Part shown: in pieces, positions 33,079 to 40,644 of the stretch
How positions within the stretch are numbered: the first letter of the stretch is position 1
Layout of the letters: each line of letters begins with the position of its first letter
Assembly: GCA_013214025.1 (NCBI GenBank)
Contig: JABSRN010000131.1
Coordinates: 1 to 40,644, forward strand
Direction: 5' to 3'
From: Polyangiaceae bacterium
Lineage (GTDB): Bacteria; Myxococcota_A; Polyangia; Polyangiales; Polyangiaceae
Length of the DNA stretch: 40,644 nt
Translations under genes and position numbers: made by a program
Notes under the pieces: model-generated
Database searches by the model: none
Seen by the model: the letters and a program-made list of their open reading frames with translations, nothing else
What the model was told of the DNA's origin: nothing

Positions 33079-35109
33079 TTATTGCAGAGCGAAGTCGTAT
33101 CGAAGCTTGGCGAACACACGATCGTGGGTGGTGAACCCGTTGAGACCGCTGAGGCGGTTGCCGGGCTGAAAAGTGACGTAGCCCCCACCCACCGACCACG
33201 CGTCAGCGAGCTCGTAGCTGACGTCAGCCCGTGCCAACCAGCCCGAATCCAAGCCCGCGAGGACGCTGCCCACGGCCGTGACCTCCAGCCTCTCACGTAG
33301 GAAAAATTGATGATACTGGACTGCTACCGCCGGCTGTCTGAGCTCAAATAAAGTTGGCTCGGAGGTGCCTTCGGGGATGAAATTTTGGGTTAACTCCGCT
33401 GAAAGCATCACATCGCTGAACCCTGAGTAGGTGTAGCCGAGCATGCTTTTCACGATGGTGCGGCGTTCCCAGCGGTAGTCAGGGATAGCCACGTCCTCCA
33501 TCTCAAGCACAACCGGGCGGTCAACGTCCGCTCCGAGTTCCCATTTTAATAGCGAGCTCTCATGGGCGAAGGTGCCGGAGTGACCGAAAGCGAGGAAGCG
33601 CGGATGGTACAATTTCAGCGCGACCTCTTCTTGTAGCCACTCGGTGAGCTCTGGGAGTTTTGCTACGCCCTGCTGATCCAATAGGGACGCGGAGTAGAGC
33701 GCAAGATCGTAACCGGATCCCGTGTACCTCCAGCGAGCGAAATACTGCTGAGCGCCTAAATCCCACTGCGGGGGCTCGTGTTCGTAGCGAATCTCGGCTT
33801 GCGCGATGACATCCCCACCGAGGCCATCTCCGCCGGATAGTTGCTCGCGCATCGGGTTGAAGTTGCCTCGGGGTGGAGGCAGCAAGCCGAAGTTCGCCTC
33901 GTGCACAACGAGTCCTTCGAACCGATGTTCGCCGACGAACACGTTCACCCGAGACATAGCGACCGGCAGGCGTAGGTCGTCCAGATCGGATATGCCCGGC
34001 TCCCGAAGATCTCGCGGGTTCACCATGTCCAAGGGCGACAGCATATTGCCCTCCCCCCAGACGACGATTTGTCGGCCAGCGCTCAGCTCGACGTCTTGCA
34101 AAGACCAATTGACAAAGGCCTCACGAACCAGTGCCAGCTGCTCGTAGGTTTCGATCGTGACGGCATCGTAGCTATCCCGATCGACCCAGTAGGCGAAGTC
34201 TCTCGCGAAGTGACCAGCGAGGACGAATCGCCAGTCGCCATCCTTGTAGCCCAACTGCGCATCGATGCTCTGCCTCAGCTGCGCTACCGGATTGCTATCA
34301 AAACGCTCCGTCCATAGCGCCGCATCCGATCGAAAGAAGCCGGTGAGCACGAGATGGGTAGTCGGCGGCTCCGTCTCCCCCCCGTCCTCAACTGCGGCGA
34401 ACCCATCGCTATCAGCCTCCCCCCCCCAGCCCGCTTCGTCGGCATCGTCGCCAAATCCTTCTTCGTCAGCGCCGGCTTCCGTGGTGGGACCTGGAACAGG
34501 TATTGGCTCGGGCGGAGTCTCCGCATCCGGTGACTGCGGTGCTGGCGGCGCGGCAGTGTTCGGTGGCGTGTCAGCTGTCGGCGGAGCGGCGGGTGGAGCC
34601 TCTGGTGCCGGAGCTCCGTCAGGTTCGGGCACCACGGGCGGCGTTGGCTCGACAGCTGCGCTCGGCGCGTCCGCGGGTGGTGTCGGCTCCGGCCCAGGCG
34701 CGGGTGATGGCTCCGGCAAGGGTGCTGGCTCCGGCGAGGGCGCGGGCTCCGGCGAGGGCGCGGGTGCTGGCTGAACCTCAGGCGGGGAGCCGGGAACCGT
34801 GGGAGGTGCGGGCGGTGTTGGCTCGGCAGGTACCGGGGGCTCGGGGACGGTAGGGCCGGTTTGCGCAGGAGACCCGTTCGCCGGGCAGTCAGCTCCAGGT
34901 GAGTTGGGGGGGGCCAGCAGTCGCCGAAGCATGCCGAGTGAGGAAAAGCGCCGTAGCTCTTGCCCGGAGTTCCTACGATTTAGACTCTCAGCCTCGCACT
35001 GGGCACGTTGGTGCAGGACACCGCCCACGGCGCCGTAAGCGGACATCGGCGTCAACGCAGCGAGCACGATCCAGCCAGGGACAATTGCTCGGCGTGTTTG
35101 GTGGGTCAT
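33079..35109 (-). CDS. DUF1302-like outer-membrane protein with Pro-rich linker
   Basis: A 676-residue exported protein. The ATG at 35109 opens a signal (AIVPGWIVLAALTPMSAYGA). Residues about 86-212 are a Pro/Glu/Ala repeat region; residues 213-248 are strongly acidic with GFGDD and AGWGGEADSDGF. The rest, about 252-676, is a barrel of the DUF1302 kind: LVLTGFFRSD, WVDRDSYDAVT, ELSAGRQIVVWGEGN, LSPLDMVNPRDL and a last strand FAKLRYDFALQ ending in an aliphatic-polar pattern. Proteins like this are often encoded with an RND/MMPL transporter and a LolA-like protein, as here, so it is likely the outer-membrane part of an export route. It is divergent from those genes with two palindromes between. 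Confidence 0.85.
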   Translation of the reverse strand: MTHQTRRAIVPGWIVLAALTPMSAYGAVGGVLHQRAQCEAESLNRRNSGQELRRFSSLGMLRRLLAPPNSPGADCPANGSPAQTGPTVPEPPVPAEPTPPAPPTVPGSPPEVQPAPAPSPEPAPSPEPAPLPEPSPAPGPEPTPPADAPSAAVEPTPPVVPEPDGAPAPEAPPAAPPTADTPPNTAAPPAPQSPDAETPPEPIPVPGPTTEAGADEEGFGDDADEAGWGGEADSDGFAAVEDGGETEPPTTHLVLTGFFRSDAALWTERFDSNPVAQLRQSIDAQLGYKDGDWRFVLAGHFARDFAYWVDRDSYDAVTIETYEQLALVREAFVNWSLQDVELSAGRQIVVWGEGNMLSPLDMVNPRDLREPGISDLDDLRLPVAMSRVNVFVGEHRFEGLVVHEANFGLLPPPRGNFNPMREQLSGGDGLGGDVIAQAEIRYEHEPPQWDLGAQQYFARWRYTGSGYDLALYSASLLDQQGVAKLPELTEWLQEEVALKLYHPRFLAFGHSGTFAHESSLLKWELGADVDRPVVLEMEDVAIPDYRWERRTIVKSMLGYTYSGFSDVMLSAELTQNFIPEGTSEPTLFELRQPAVAVQYHQFFLRERLEVTAVGSVLAGLDSGWLARADVSYELADAWSVGGGYVTFQPGNRLSGLNGFTTHDRVFAKLRYDFALQ
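34709..34762 (+). repeat. Three tandem copies of an 18-bp unit within the DUF1302-like gene
   Basis: GGCTCCGGCGAGGGCGCG occurs at 34727-34744 and 34745-34762, with a degenerate copy at 34709-34726. They encode the PAPSPE repeat of the Pro-rich linker, so length can change in frame. Confidence 0.75.
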
Positions 35110-35179
35110 GGCTTCACGATTTCCGTCCCCCAGCCGGCAGTCGCCAACTTCGGTCCAGGGGACTCCTGATTGACGGGAA

Positions 35180-35195
35180 CCTATCGCACGATAGG
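35180..35195. promoter_or_regulatory. Palindromic operator copy 1 of the divergon
   Basis: CCTATCGCACGATAGG: 7-bp half-sites CCTATCG and CGATAGG with a two-base centre, 71 bases upstream of the ATG of the DUF1302-like gene. The reverse complement of this site is identical to copy 2 at 35388-35403. Likely bound by the TetR regulator encoded downstream of the RND gene. Confidence 0.7.
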
Positions 35196-35387
35196 GCATT
35201 GCATCAAGGCATTTCTTGAGTCAAATCGTTACGAATATCAAACATTTACCGACTGCCCGCTCGCTGCGCACCGCGCCAAAAAGCTGTAAACAAGCGCCGT
35301 ACTGAAACGAGTGTATCTCCCAACAACGTGGTTCCCGGAATTAGTCCTCGAACTGCCGCGCCGCCAAATTCCGGACTTGCGCAGCTA

Positions 35388-35403
35388 CCTATCGTGCGAT
35401 AGG
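35388..35403. promoter_or_regulatory. Palindromic operator copy 2 of the divergon
   Basis: CCTATCGTGCGATAGG, 99 bases upstream of the LolA-like gene start. Together with copy 1 it flanks the divergent promoter region (208 bases between their starts). It is followed by TTTTTT, so it could also be read as a weak terminator, but the matching copy without a T-run argues for an operator. The 392-base region 35110-35501 has no gene. Confidence 0.7.
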
Positions 35404-35501
35404 TTTTTTCCCGTTCTATCGAATTGAACGTCCCCGCTCTCCGTCTGATTCACCGCGACCCCCATCGGGTACGAATTCCCTTCAACGAACAAAAGGCTCC
35501 T

Positions 35502-36329
35502 ATGAAACCCCGTTCCGCCCAACTGGCTATCGCCTCCCTTGTCGTCGCCTGTGGACTCCACGCAGTGGACGCCAAAGCATTGAATCCAAACACCAAAGAC
35601 GCCAACGCTATCGCCAAGGCCGTCGACGCCCAAGATGGCGGCGATAAGACAACGAGCTTGATGACGATGACCCTCAAGGACGCGTCCGGCCGTAAACGAG
35701 TCCGCAAGCTCCAGCAACGCAGTCTGAAATTTCATGGTGGCACCAAGACCATCATCTTCTTTGAGAGCCCCGCGGACGTCAGGAACACAGCACTGCTCTC
35801 CGTCGACTATGACGATGGCAATAAGACGGACGACCAGTGGCTCTATTTACCCAGCCTCCACAAGTCCACACGAATATCCAGCTCGGAAAAGTCGGGCTCC
35901 TTCCTCGGAACCGACCTCACCTACGCTGACATGACGAAACCAGACATCAGCGACTACAACTACAAGATCGTCAAACAGTCGGCCAAGGTCGGCGGAGAAG
36001 ACTGTTGGGTGCTGGAATCCAGGGCCAAGACGAAGAAACTCGCCGAAGAGACCGGTTACCTCAAGAGCCACCAGTGGATCAGCAAGAGCAAGCTGATTCC
36101 TCTTCAGGTGAAGTCATGGATCACCGAGGGCAAGAAGCTCAAGTACATGAAATTCGGTGACGTCAAAAAAGTGGACGGTGTCTGGACCCCCTTCAAGCTG
36201 AGCGTCCGCACCATGCGGGCCGGCAAGGTCGAGTCCATGACGACACTGGTGTTCAATAGGATCCGCCACAACCAAGACTCCGTCACCGACAGCGACTTTA
36301 CCGAGCGCCGTCTCGAAAAAGGGCTGTAG
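35502..36329 (+). CDS. LolA-like periplasmic protein (outer-membrane lipoprotein-sorting family)
   Basis: A 275-residue exported protein. The ATG at 35502 follows AAAAGG; the signal is LAIASLVVACGLHAVDAKA. The body has the strands of LolA-like lipid carriers of the PF17131 type: GGDKTTSLMTMTLKDASGR, KTIIFFESPADVRNTALLSV, DDQWLYLPSLHKSTRISSS, SFLGTDLTYADMT, YNYKIVKQ, IPLQVKSWI and GVWTPFKLSV. Such proteins move hydrophobic molecules through the periplasm. It is the first gene of the transport operon, 67 bases before the RND gene, with a palindromic operator upstream. The cargo is unknown. Confidence 0.9.
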   Translation: MKPRSAQLAIASLVVACGLHAVDAKALNPNTKDANAIAKAVDAQDGGDKTTSLMTMTLKDASGRKRVRKLQQRSLKFHGGTKTIIFFESPADVRNTALLSVDYDDGNKTDDQWLYLPSLHKSTRISSSEKSGSFLGTDLTYADMTKPDISDYNYKIVKQSAKVGGEDCWVLESRAKTKKLAEETGYLKSHQWISKSKLIPLQVKSWITEGKKLKYMKFGDVKKVDGVWTPFKLSVRTMRAGKVESMTTLVFNRIRHNQDSVTDSDFTERRLEKGL

Positions 36330-36396
36330 GCACCCAACCCGCCAGGGAGGGGCGACACGGGACGATCGTTCACAACAGCCCCTGCGTGAATTGAGC

Positions 36397-39009
36397 ATGA
36401 GCGAAACCTCTCCTCCCCCCTCCGCCGCCCGCGGCTCCTTCTACTACCGACTCGGAGAATGGGTCGTTCGCTTCCGGCGGTCCATCCTCCTCACGTCCGT
36501 GATCTTCACGTTGGTGATGGGCCACCAAATGGCCACCAAGCTGGTCATCAACAACAGCACCGATATCTACATTCAGTCCCACGACGGTCTGCTTGAGCGA
36601 TTGCACGAGCTTCGCGAGACCTTCGGCGACGAGCGGGTGTTGCTTCTGGTGGCCGAAGGGGACGTCTTCAGCCAAGACTATCTGCGACAACTCAAGAAGC
36701 TCGAGACTTCCATTCGGGGTTTTGCCTTCGAGACGACCGACAAACAATCCCGAAGCGTCTTCGGAAGGGCCCCCGACAGCGCCACAACGACGGAGCAACA
36801 CGCGACGTCTGATTCACCCGATCTCGTCGCGCCCGGGAAAGACGATTTCGCGGAGTTCGAAGACTTCGAGGAGAACGGCAGCGCCGACGCCTGGGGTCAA
36901 GAGAGCGGCGGCAGTATCTTCGAAGACATCATCTCGATTCTCAATGTTCGGCAGACGCGATTTGTCGACGGCGCCCTCAAGGTAGAAGGCTTACTAGAAT
37001 CGTGGCCGACCGACGCTGAACTCCCGGCTCTCAAAGAGAAAGTACTCAACGATCCGACACTGGTCGGACAAGTCATCAGTGCCGCGGGGCAACACTCGGT
37101 CATGGTCATACGCACCACCGAGCTCAACGAAGTGGACGCGCGCCGGCTGACAGTAGCGATGCTTGAGCTCATGGCAGAGCACGAGAGGCCCGGCTTTCGA
37201 CTGCACCTAGCGGGATTCTCCACGATGCTAGCAACGCTTGCCCAGGTACTTAAGAAGCAGCAACTCACCATTGCGGGCCTGTCCGGTGGTGGGCTTATCT
37301 TGCTATTATTTTTGTTTTTCCGTCACCCTTACGGAGTGCTCGGCCCGATGATGGTGGTCGGCATGTCCGTCTGCTGGACGCTCGGGACCATGGCCGTACT
37401 CGGCGTGCCGATGACGAGCGAAAATCAGATCATCGCCTGTTTTCTGCAGGTCGTCGGAATTGGCGATACCGTGCACGTACAATCCGTCTACCGAACGCTG
37501 CGGCGCGATGGGTTGGAAAACAACGAAGCTATCTGCCAGGCCCTCAAGAGCACCGGAGCCCCGGTGGTCTTCACCACGCTGACCACAGCGGCAGGGCTAT
37601 CCAGCTTTATTTCCGCCAGCACCCCCCCCATCCGCGACTCCGGAACCTTCGGTGCCTTCGGGGTGCTACTCGCTCTCGCCCTTTCCTTAACGGTTGCACC
37701 AGCGGTACTCGCCTACAACACCAAGAGTCTGCTTGGCGTGAAACCTATCGCCGAGCAAGCGCGAGACCGTTTGGACGACCTGCTCGATTGGTGCAATCGT
37801 CTCTCGAGCGGTGCCGACGGGCGCAGTTCCCGAGCTCGTGCGCCTTGGGTTGTCGCGCTCGGCGCCTTGCTCGGCGTGAGCTGCGTGTACTCAGCCAGCA
37901 AGATCCAGGTAGGACAAGACGTTATCAGCTGGTTTCCCGAAGAGCTTCCGATCCGCAAAGCATTTGTCGCCATCGACGAACATGTCGGTGGCGCCGCCAA
38001 CCTAGAACTATTGGTTCGCGCCGAGCCAGGCAAAACGATCAAAAGCCGCGAATTGTTGCTGGGCTTAGAAAAACTCGAAGCCCACGCACTTGCCTACCGA
38101 GATCCGCTCACAGGAATGAAAGTCGTAGAGAACGTGACGAGTGTGGTGGACGTAATCCGGGAGAGTTCCCGCGCGATAAACGGAAATCAGCAATCCCACT
38201 ATCGCGTCCCAGACACCCAACGCGGCGTGACTGATTTGATGACCTTGTTCGAGAACTCCGGCCCCTCGGAACTCAAACGACTCATGACCGTGGACGCTAG
38301 CAAATCCCTGATGACCTTGCGCGTGCGCTGGTTGGACGCCACGGCCTACGGTCCCCTCGTCGAGCACATGAACGCGGGCATCACCGAACATATGGACGGA
38401 CTCGCGGAAGTTCATATGACGGGCTCGGTAACAAGCAATCTCACAATCGCTCGGGCTCTGCTGGGTGACTTGGTGACCAGCGCGAGCATTGCCCTCTGCG
38501 TGATTACCTTGTTCATGGTCGTGCTGTTTCGCGACCTCAAGTTGGGCCTCGTATCCATGCTACCCAACCTGTTGCCCGCCATCTCGGTTCTCGGATTCAT
38601 GGGAGCGATCGGGCTACGGCTCGATGTATCAAACCTACTGGTATCGAGTATCGTGCTGGGGATCGCCGTAGACGACACCATTCATTTCCTTCACCAATTC
38701 AAGGCCCACTACGCCAAACATGGCCACGTCGATAATGCCATCGCCCACGCCTTCGATCACGCCGGGAGGGCGCTCCTCTCCACCAGCGCAATCTTGCTTA
38801 CGGGATTCGTCGTTTTCTATATCGGCACACTCCAAAACATTCGAGTATTCGGCGGTCTCATCTGTCTGTCGATCATCGTAGCCCTCGTAGCCGATCTCAT
38901 CTTCGCCCCAGCTATCCTTCGCGTCGTCTTCCGAAATCGGGTAGCCGACGAGTCACCTGTCGACTCTCCCGCCAAGCCACAGTTAGAATCCACTCATGTG
39001 CCCGCCTAA
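36397..39009 (+). CDS. RND-superfamily (MMPL/HAE3-type) transporter
   Basis: An 870-residue inner-membrane protein. Two halves each have a first helix, a large periplasmic loop and a bundle of helices. Helix 1 is about 29-46 (SILLTSVIFTLVMGHQMA). Each half carries the Asp expected in helix 4: VVGIGDTVH and IAVDDTIHFLHQF. There is no membrane fusion gene, and the layout fits the HAE3 type that moves lipids or hydrophobic compounds. The first periplasmic loop contains an acidic insert (about 149-168: DDFAEFEDF...DAWGQ). The ATG at 36397 is preferred over the TTG at 36391. It follows the LolA-like gene and overlaps the TetR gene by 14 bases. With the DUF1302-like protein these probably form a trans-envelope export route. 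Confidence 0.9.
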   Translation: MSETSPPPSAARGSFYYRLGEWVVRFRRSILLTSVIFTLVMGHQMATKLVINNSTDIYIQSHDGLLERLHELRETFGDERVLLLVAEGDVFSQDYLRQLKKLETSIRGFAFETTDKQSRSVFGRAPDSATTTEQHATSDSPDLVAPGKDDFAEFEDFEENGSADAWGQESGGSIFEDIISILNVRQTRFVDGALKVEGLLESWPTDAELPALKEKVLNDPTLVGQVISAAGQHSVMVIRTTELNEVDARRLTVAMLELMAEHERPGFRLHLAGFSTMLATLAQVLKKQQLTIAGLSGGGLILLLFLFFRHPYGVLGPMMVVGMSVCWTLGTMAVLGVPMTSENQIIACFLQVVGIGDTVHVQSVYRTLRRDGLENNEAICQALKSTGAPVVFTTLTTAAGLSSFISASTPPIRDSGTFGAFGVLLALALSLTVAPAVLAYNTKSLLGVKPIAEQARDRLDDLLDWCNRLSSGADGRSSRARAPWVVALGALLGVSCVYSASKIQVGQDVISWFPEELPIRKAFVAIDEHVGGAANLELLVRAEPGKTIKSRELLLGLEKLEAHALAYRDPLTGMKVVENVTSVVDVIRESSRAINGNQQSHYRVPDTQRGVTDLMTLFENSGPSELKRLMTVDASKSLMTLRVRWLDATAYGPLVEHMNAGITEHMDGLAEVHMTGSVTSNLTIARALLGDLVTSASIALCVITLFMVVLFRDLKLGLVSMLPNLLPAISVLGFMGAIGLRLDVSNLLVSSIVLGIAVDDTIHFLHQFKAHYAKHGHVDNAIAHAFDHAGRALLSTSAILLTGFVVFYIGTLQNIRVFGGLICLSIIVALVADLIFAPAILRVVFRNRVADESPVDSPAKPQLESTHVPA

Positions 39010-39913
39010 ATCAACTTCGGCGCCCAGTAAACGAAAGCCCCGCGGGAAGTCTGCGCCGAAGTCCGCCGTTCGCGAACGCTCCGCATCTACGACGAAGAAA
39101 TCGTCGACCAAAAAGTCGCCGAAGTCGACAACCCGCAAGAAGGCTCGTGCCACGCCGCCTCCCCCACCACGTGGCACCGCTCAGACCCCATCGGCGCGCT
39201 CAAGCAGTCTGCCGCCTCCGCGGGCCGATCAGGCGGCTTCCGCCCGAACCCGGGCAACTCTGCTCGGCATGCTCGATGCCAATCAAGGAGTTCGCTATTC
39301 TGAGAAGCATCGCAAGGTACTGCATGAGGCTTTATTCCTCATAGCCGAGCGCGGCTGCAGTGGTGCCTCTCTGAGAGAACTCGCTCAGAGACTCGGGATT
39401 CGTCAACCGAGCCTCTATCACTATTTCGACAGCAAGGAGGATCTCTTCCTGCAGATCCTCCAAAATTACATCTCCGAATCAACGGACGTCGACGCCAGCA
39501 CGCTGCCGCCCCTCTCTAGCTTGACCGATATGCTCCGCTACTCTCTGGACGCCGTGGCAGCGCGGTTTAAAACGCCCGAGCAGGCGTCCTATGTCCGTTT
39601 TCTAATTTCCCTCGGACAAGAATACCCCGATTTACAGACAACCGTGCAGAAGGTCATCTTTGAACGGGTCACGCGTGTACTCACGGACGCCACTCGACTA
39701 TTCGCCGAGGAGACCGGCTTCCTGCCTAGCGATTCTCATCACTTGTCCCGAATGGTCATCGGCGCGATGATTTCACGCCTGCACGACCACCACGTCATCG
39801 GGGGTCACCGAGAATCTCCAGACGACCTAAATGATTTTCGGGACTTCTTAATCGAAGCCGCAGTGCACACGGGGCAAGCTCGAAAGAAAACTTTCGACAA
39901 GAAGCTTAGCTGA
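38996..39913 (+). CDS. TetR-family regulator with Lys/Arg-rich N-terminal tail
   Basis: A 305-residue protein. Residues about 105-150 are a TetR DNA-binding domain: HEALFLIAERGCSGASL, then LRELAQRLGIRQPSLYHYFDSKEDL, with the usual YHYF. Residues 150-305 form the helical ligand and dimer domain. The first 90 residues are unusual: rich in Lys, Ser, Thr and Arg (KRKPRGKSAPKSA, TTKKSSTKKSPKSTTRKKAR) and Pro, resembling histone H1 tails. A shorter start at ATG 39269 (Met92) is possible, but the longer frame is open throughout and overlaps the RND gene by 14 bases. It likely controls the divergon through the palindromes at 35180 and 35388; a lipid ligand is plausible. Confidence 0.85.
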   Translation: MCPPKSTSAPSKRKPRGKSAPKSAVRERSASTTKKSSTKKSPKSTTRKKARATPPPPPRGTAQTPSARSSSLPPPRADQAASARTRATLLGMLDANQGVRYSEKHRKVLHEALFLIAERGCSGASLRELAQRLGIRQPSLYHYFDSKEDLFLQILQNYISESTDVDASTLPPLSSLTDMLRYSLDAVAARFKTPEQASYVRFLISLGQEYPDLQTTVQKVIFERVTRVLTDATRLFAEETGFLPSDSHHLSRMVIGAMISRLHDHHVIGGHRESPDDLNDFRDFLIEAAVHTGQARKKTFDKKLS

Positions 39914-39938
39914 CCAAGACCGGTCTGCATGCCCCTTC

Positions 39939-40397
39939 ATGAGAGTTGTTCCGCTCGAGCACACTCCGGCACTTATGGCGACACAGACGGCGGCCGTTCA
40001 GCGCTGCATGCCCAACTTAGAACGGGGAGCTGCGCGACTGCTCGTCATCGACGACTGTGCGAGCGTTCGAAAGATCCTAAAAGCCGGGCTCGGCCTCCAA
40101 GGGTACCACGTCATCACCGCGACGAACGGCGTGGACGGTCTCGAGCAGCTGAATGCTCATCCGGATGTCGTCGCCATTCTGTGCGATATGGGAATCCCCA
40201 GTATGAACGGGCAACAATTCGTCCTGGCGGCACGCAAGCGGGGCTACAAACTGCCGTTCGTATGATTGTCGGCATCTCAAGACGTGAGAGACGCATTGTC
40301 GACTTCGATCGCCGGCGCCACCGGCTGGCTACAGAAACCCTACGAGCCAAAAAATATCGCCCACGCCATCCTGCAACTGAGGCTAGCGGCGAACTAG
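39939..40397 (+). pseudogene. Response-regulator receiver interrupted by an in-frame TGA
   Basis: The frame from 39939 reads as a receiver domain: LLVIDDCASV with the acidic pair (38-39), AILCDMGIP with phospho-acceptor Asp83, and KLPFV. TGA at 40263-40265 then stops it after 108 residues. The same frame continues past the stop with LSASQDVRDALSTSIAGA and WLQKPYEP, which holds the conserved Lys-Pro (codon 133), ending at TAG 40395-40397. So an otherwise complete receiver (152 codons) is split by one stop. It could be a nonsense mutation, sequence error or readthrough. No selenocysteine element is seen. The start could also be 39975 or 40008. Confidence 0.7.
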
Positions 40398-40509
40398 GCG
40401 ACGGTCGCGCGACGATTCCGATTCGGCACTGCCGCGACGCGTTCTTCCGGAGTTTCCAATCCGTGTCCCACCGCGTTTCGAACGATGGGGTCCACTTCAC
40501 CAAGGGTAT
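40394..40509 (-). pseudogene. CheA-like kinase N-box remnant
   Basis: A minus-strand frame reads TLGEVDPIVRNAVGHGLETP then EERVAAVPNRNRRATVA and a stop at 40394-40396. This matches the N-box part of CheA histidine kinases (RNAVDHGIE.PEERVAAGKP). Only about 37 codons match, with no HPt, dimer or P5 domain, so it is a decayed piece at most. It lies convergent with the broken receiver gene and may be from one lost signalling locus. A chance match cannot be excluded. Confidence 0.35.
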
Positions 40510-40517
40510 GTGCTCGC

Positions 40518-40576
40518 CGCGCCCCCTTTTCGGGCGCGCGTTTGAGCGCGCGCGACCAGCCCGACGCGTGAGCGTC
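40518..40576. terminator. Three GC-rich hairpins past the end of the edge gene
   Basis: CGCGCCC/GGGCGCG (40518-40538), GCGCGC/GCGCGC (40534-40551) and GACGC/GCGTC (40563-40576) sit directly downstream of the minus-strand stop at 40576. Position suits a terminator region; no T-run. Confidence 0.4.
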
Positions 40577-40644
40577 TAAGCCAGCTCGTGCGGCAGCGGC
40601 ATCGCGTTGCGCCGGAGCGCGGCGTCAGCCGCGGCTTTCAGGTA
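40576..40644 (-). CDS. C-terminal end of an unidentified gene (partial)
   Basis: A minus-strand frame enters from the right edge, reads YLKAAADAALRRNAMPLPH and then ELA, and stops at TAG 40576-40578. Third codon positions are nearly all G or C, unlike the other frames, so it is probably the true end of a gene. Only 22 residues are in view, too few to identify. Confidence 0.5.
   Translation of the reverse strand, partial: YLKAAADAALRRNAMPLPHELA

Noticed and set aside
34265-34774. Plus-strand Gly/Ser/Ala-rich frame opposite the Pro-rich linker
   Set aside because: It mirrors the Pro-rich repeats of the DUF1302-like gene, whose barrel and signal peptide make the minus strand the coding one.
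35388-35409. Palindrome followed by six T, read as an intrinsic terminator
   Set aside because: The same palindrome occurs upstream of the divergent gene without a T-run, and no gene ends before it, so an operator explains it better.
40263-40265. TGA read as selenocysteine
   Set aside because: Receivers have no Cys or Sec at this position and no suitable stem-loop follows the codon.
39929-40579. Plus-strand frame of 216 codons across the receiver gene
   Set aside because: It is Arg-rich with no domain; the receiver motifs lie in another frame of the same strand.

Overview
The window looks like a chromosomal segment of a GC-rich member of the Myxococcota (Deltaproteobacteria in older usage). 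The signs are a MYXO-CTERM-like C-terminus, Cys-rich DUF4215-type repeats on a secreted metalloprotease, a MopE-like motif, an AgmX/PglI-type C-terminal domain, kinase-like proteins fused to unusual domains, a J-domain protein with a long linker, and many lipoproteins. I see no tRNA, rRNA, CRISPR array, insertion sequence or prophage. Identifications come from reading motifs by eye; no database search was run.

Layout. 1-2311 (minus): a secreted metalloprotease that runs off the left edge, preceded by and overlapping a small lipoprotein gene. 2435-9558: lipid and acyl-CoA metabolism (thiolase, ALDH3-type aldehyde dehydrogenase with a 16-bp palindromic operator candidate, alpha/beta hydrolase, second thiolase), interrupted by a tail-anchored pseudokinase. 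9901-13846: a J-domain protein, a decayed CgeB-like gene and a receiver/degenerate GGDEF/EAL protein. 13848-21314: an amidase, a secreted PPC-like protein, topoisomerase I with a histone-H1-like Lys tail, and a divergent type I-beta DAHP synthase. 21423-23733: a broken HDOD gene and a kinase-like protein with a propeller-like C-terminus.

23874-29215 (minus) is a tightly packed five-gene surface operon: MopE-like lipoprotein, MYXO-CTERM protein, Cys-rich lipoprotein, a lipoprotein with up to nine haem motifs, and a putative outer-membrane barrel. Three of its four junctions overlap. A divergent outer-membrane protein gene follows. This is the best candidate here for an undescribed system, possibly a surface redox conduit.

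30376-32800 holds a small receiver-like protein, an AgmX/PglI-like membrane protein and a hypothetical gene. 33079-39913 is a divergon for lipid-type export: a DUF1302-like outer-membrane protein one way; a LolA-like periplasmic protein, an RND/MMPL transporter and a TetR regulator the other way. Two identical 16-bp palindromes sit between the divergent genes and are probable TetR operators. The right edge has a receiver gene interrupted by an in-frame TGA, a CheA-like remnant and the tail of an unidentified gene.

Several genes look decayed (CgeB-like, HDOD, receiver, CheA remnant). These could be true pseudogenes or, where a single change is enough, sequence errors.
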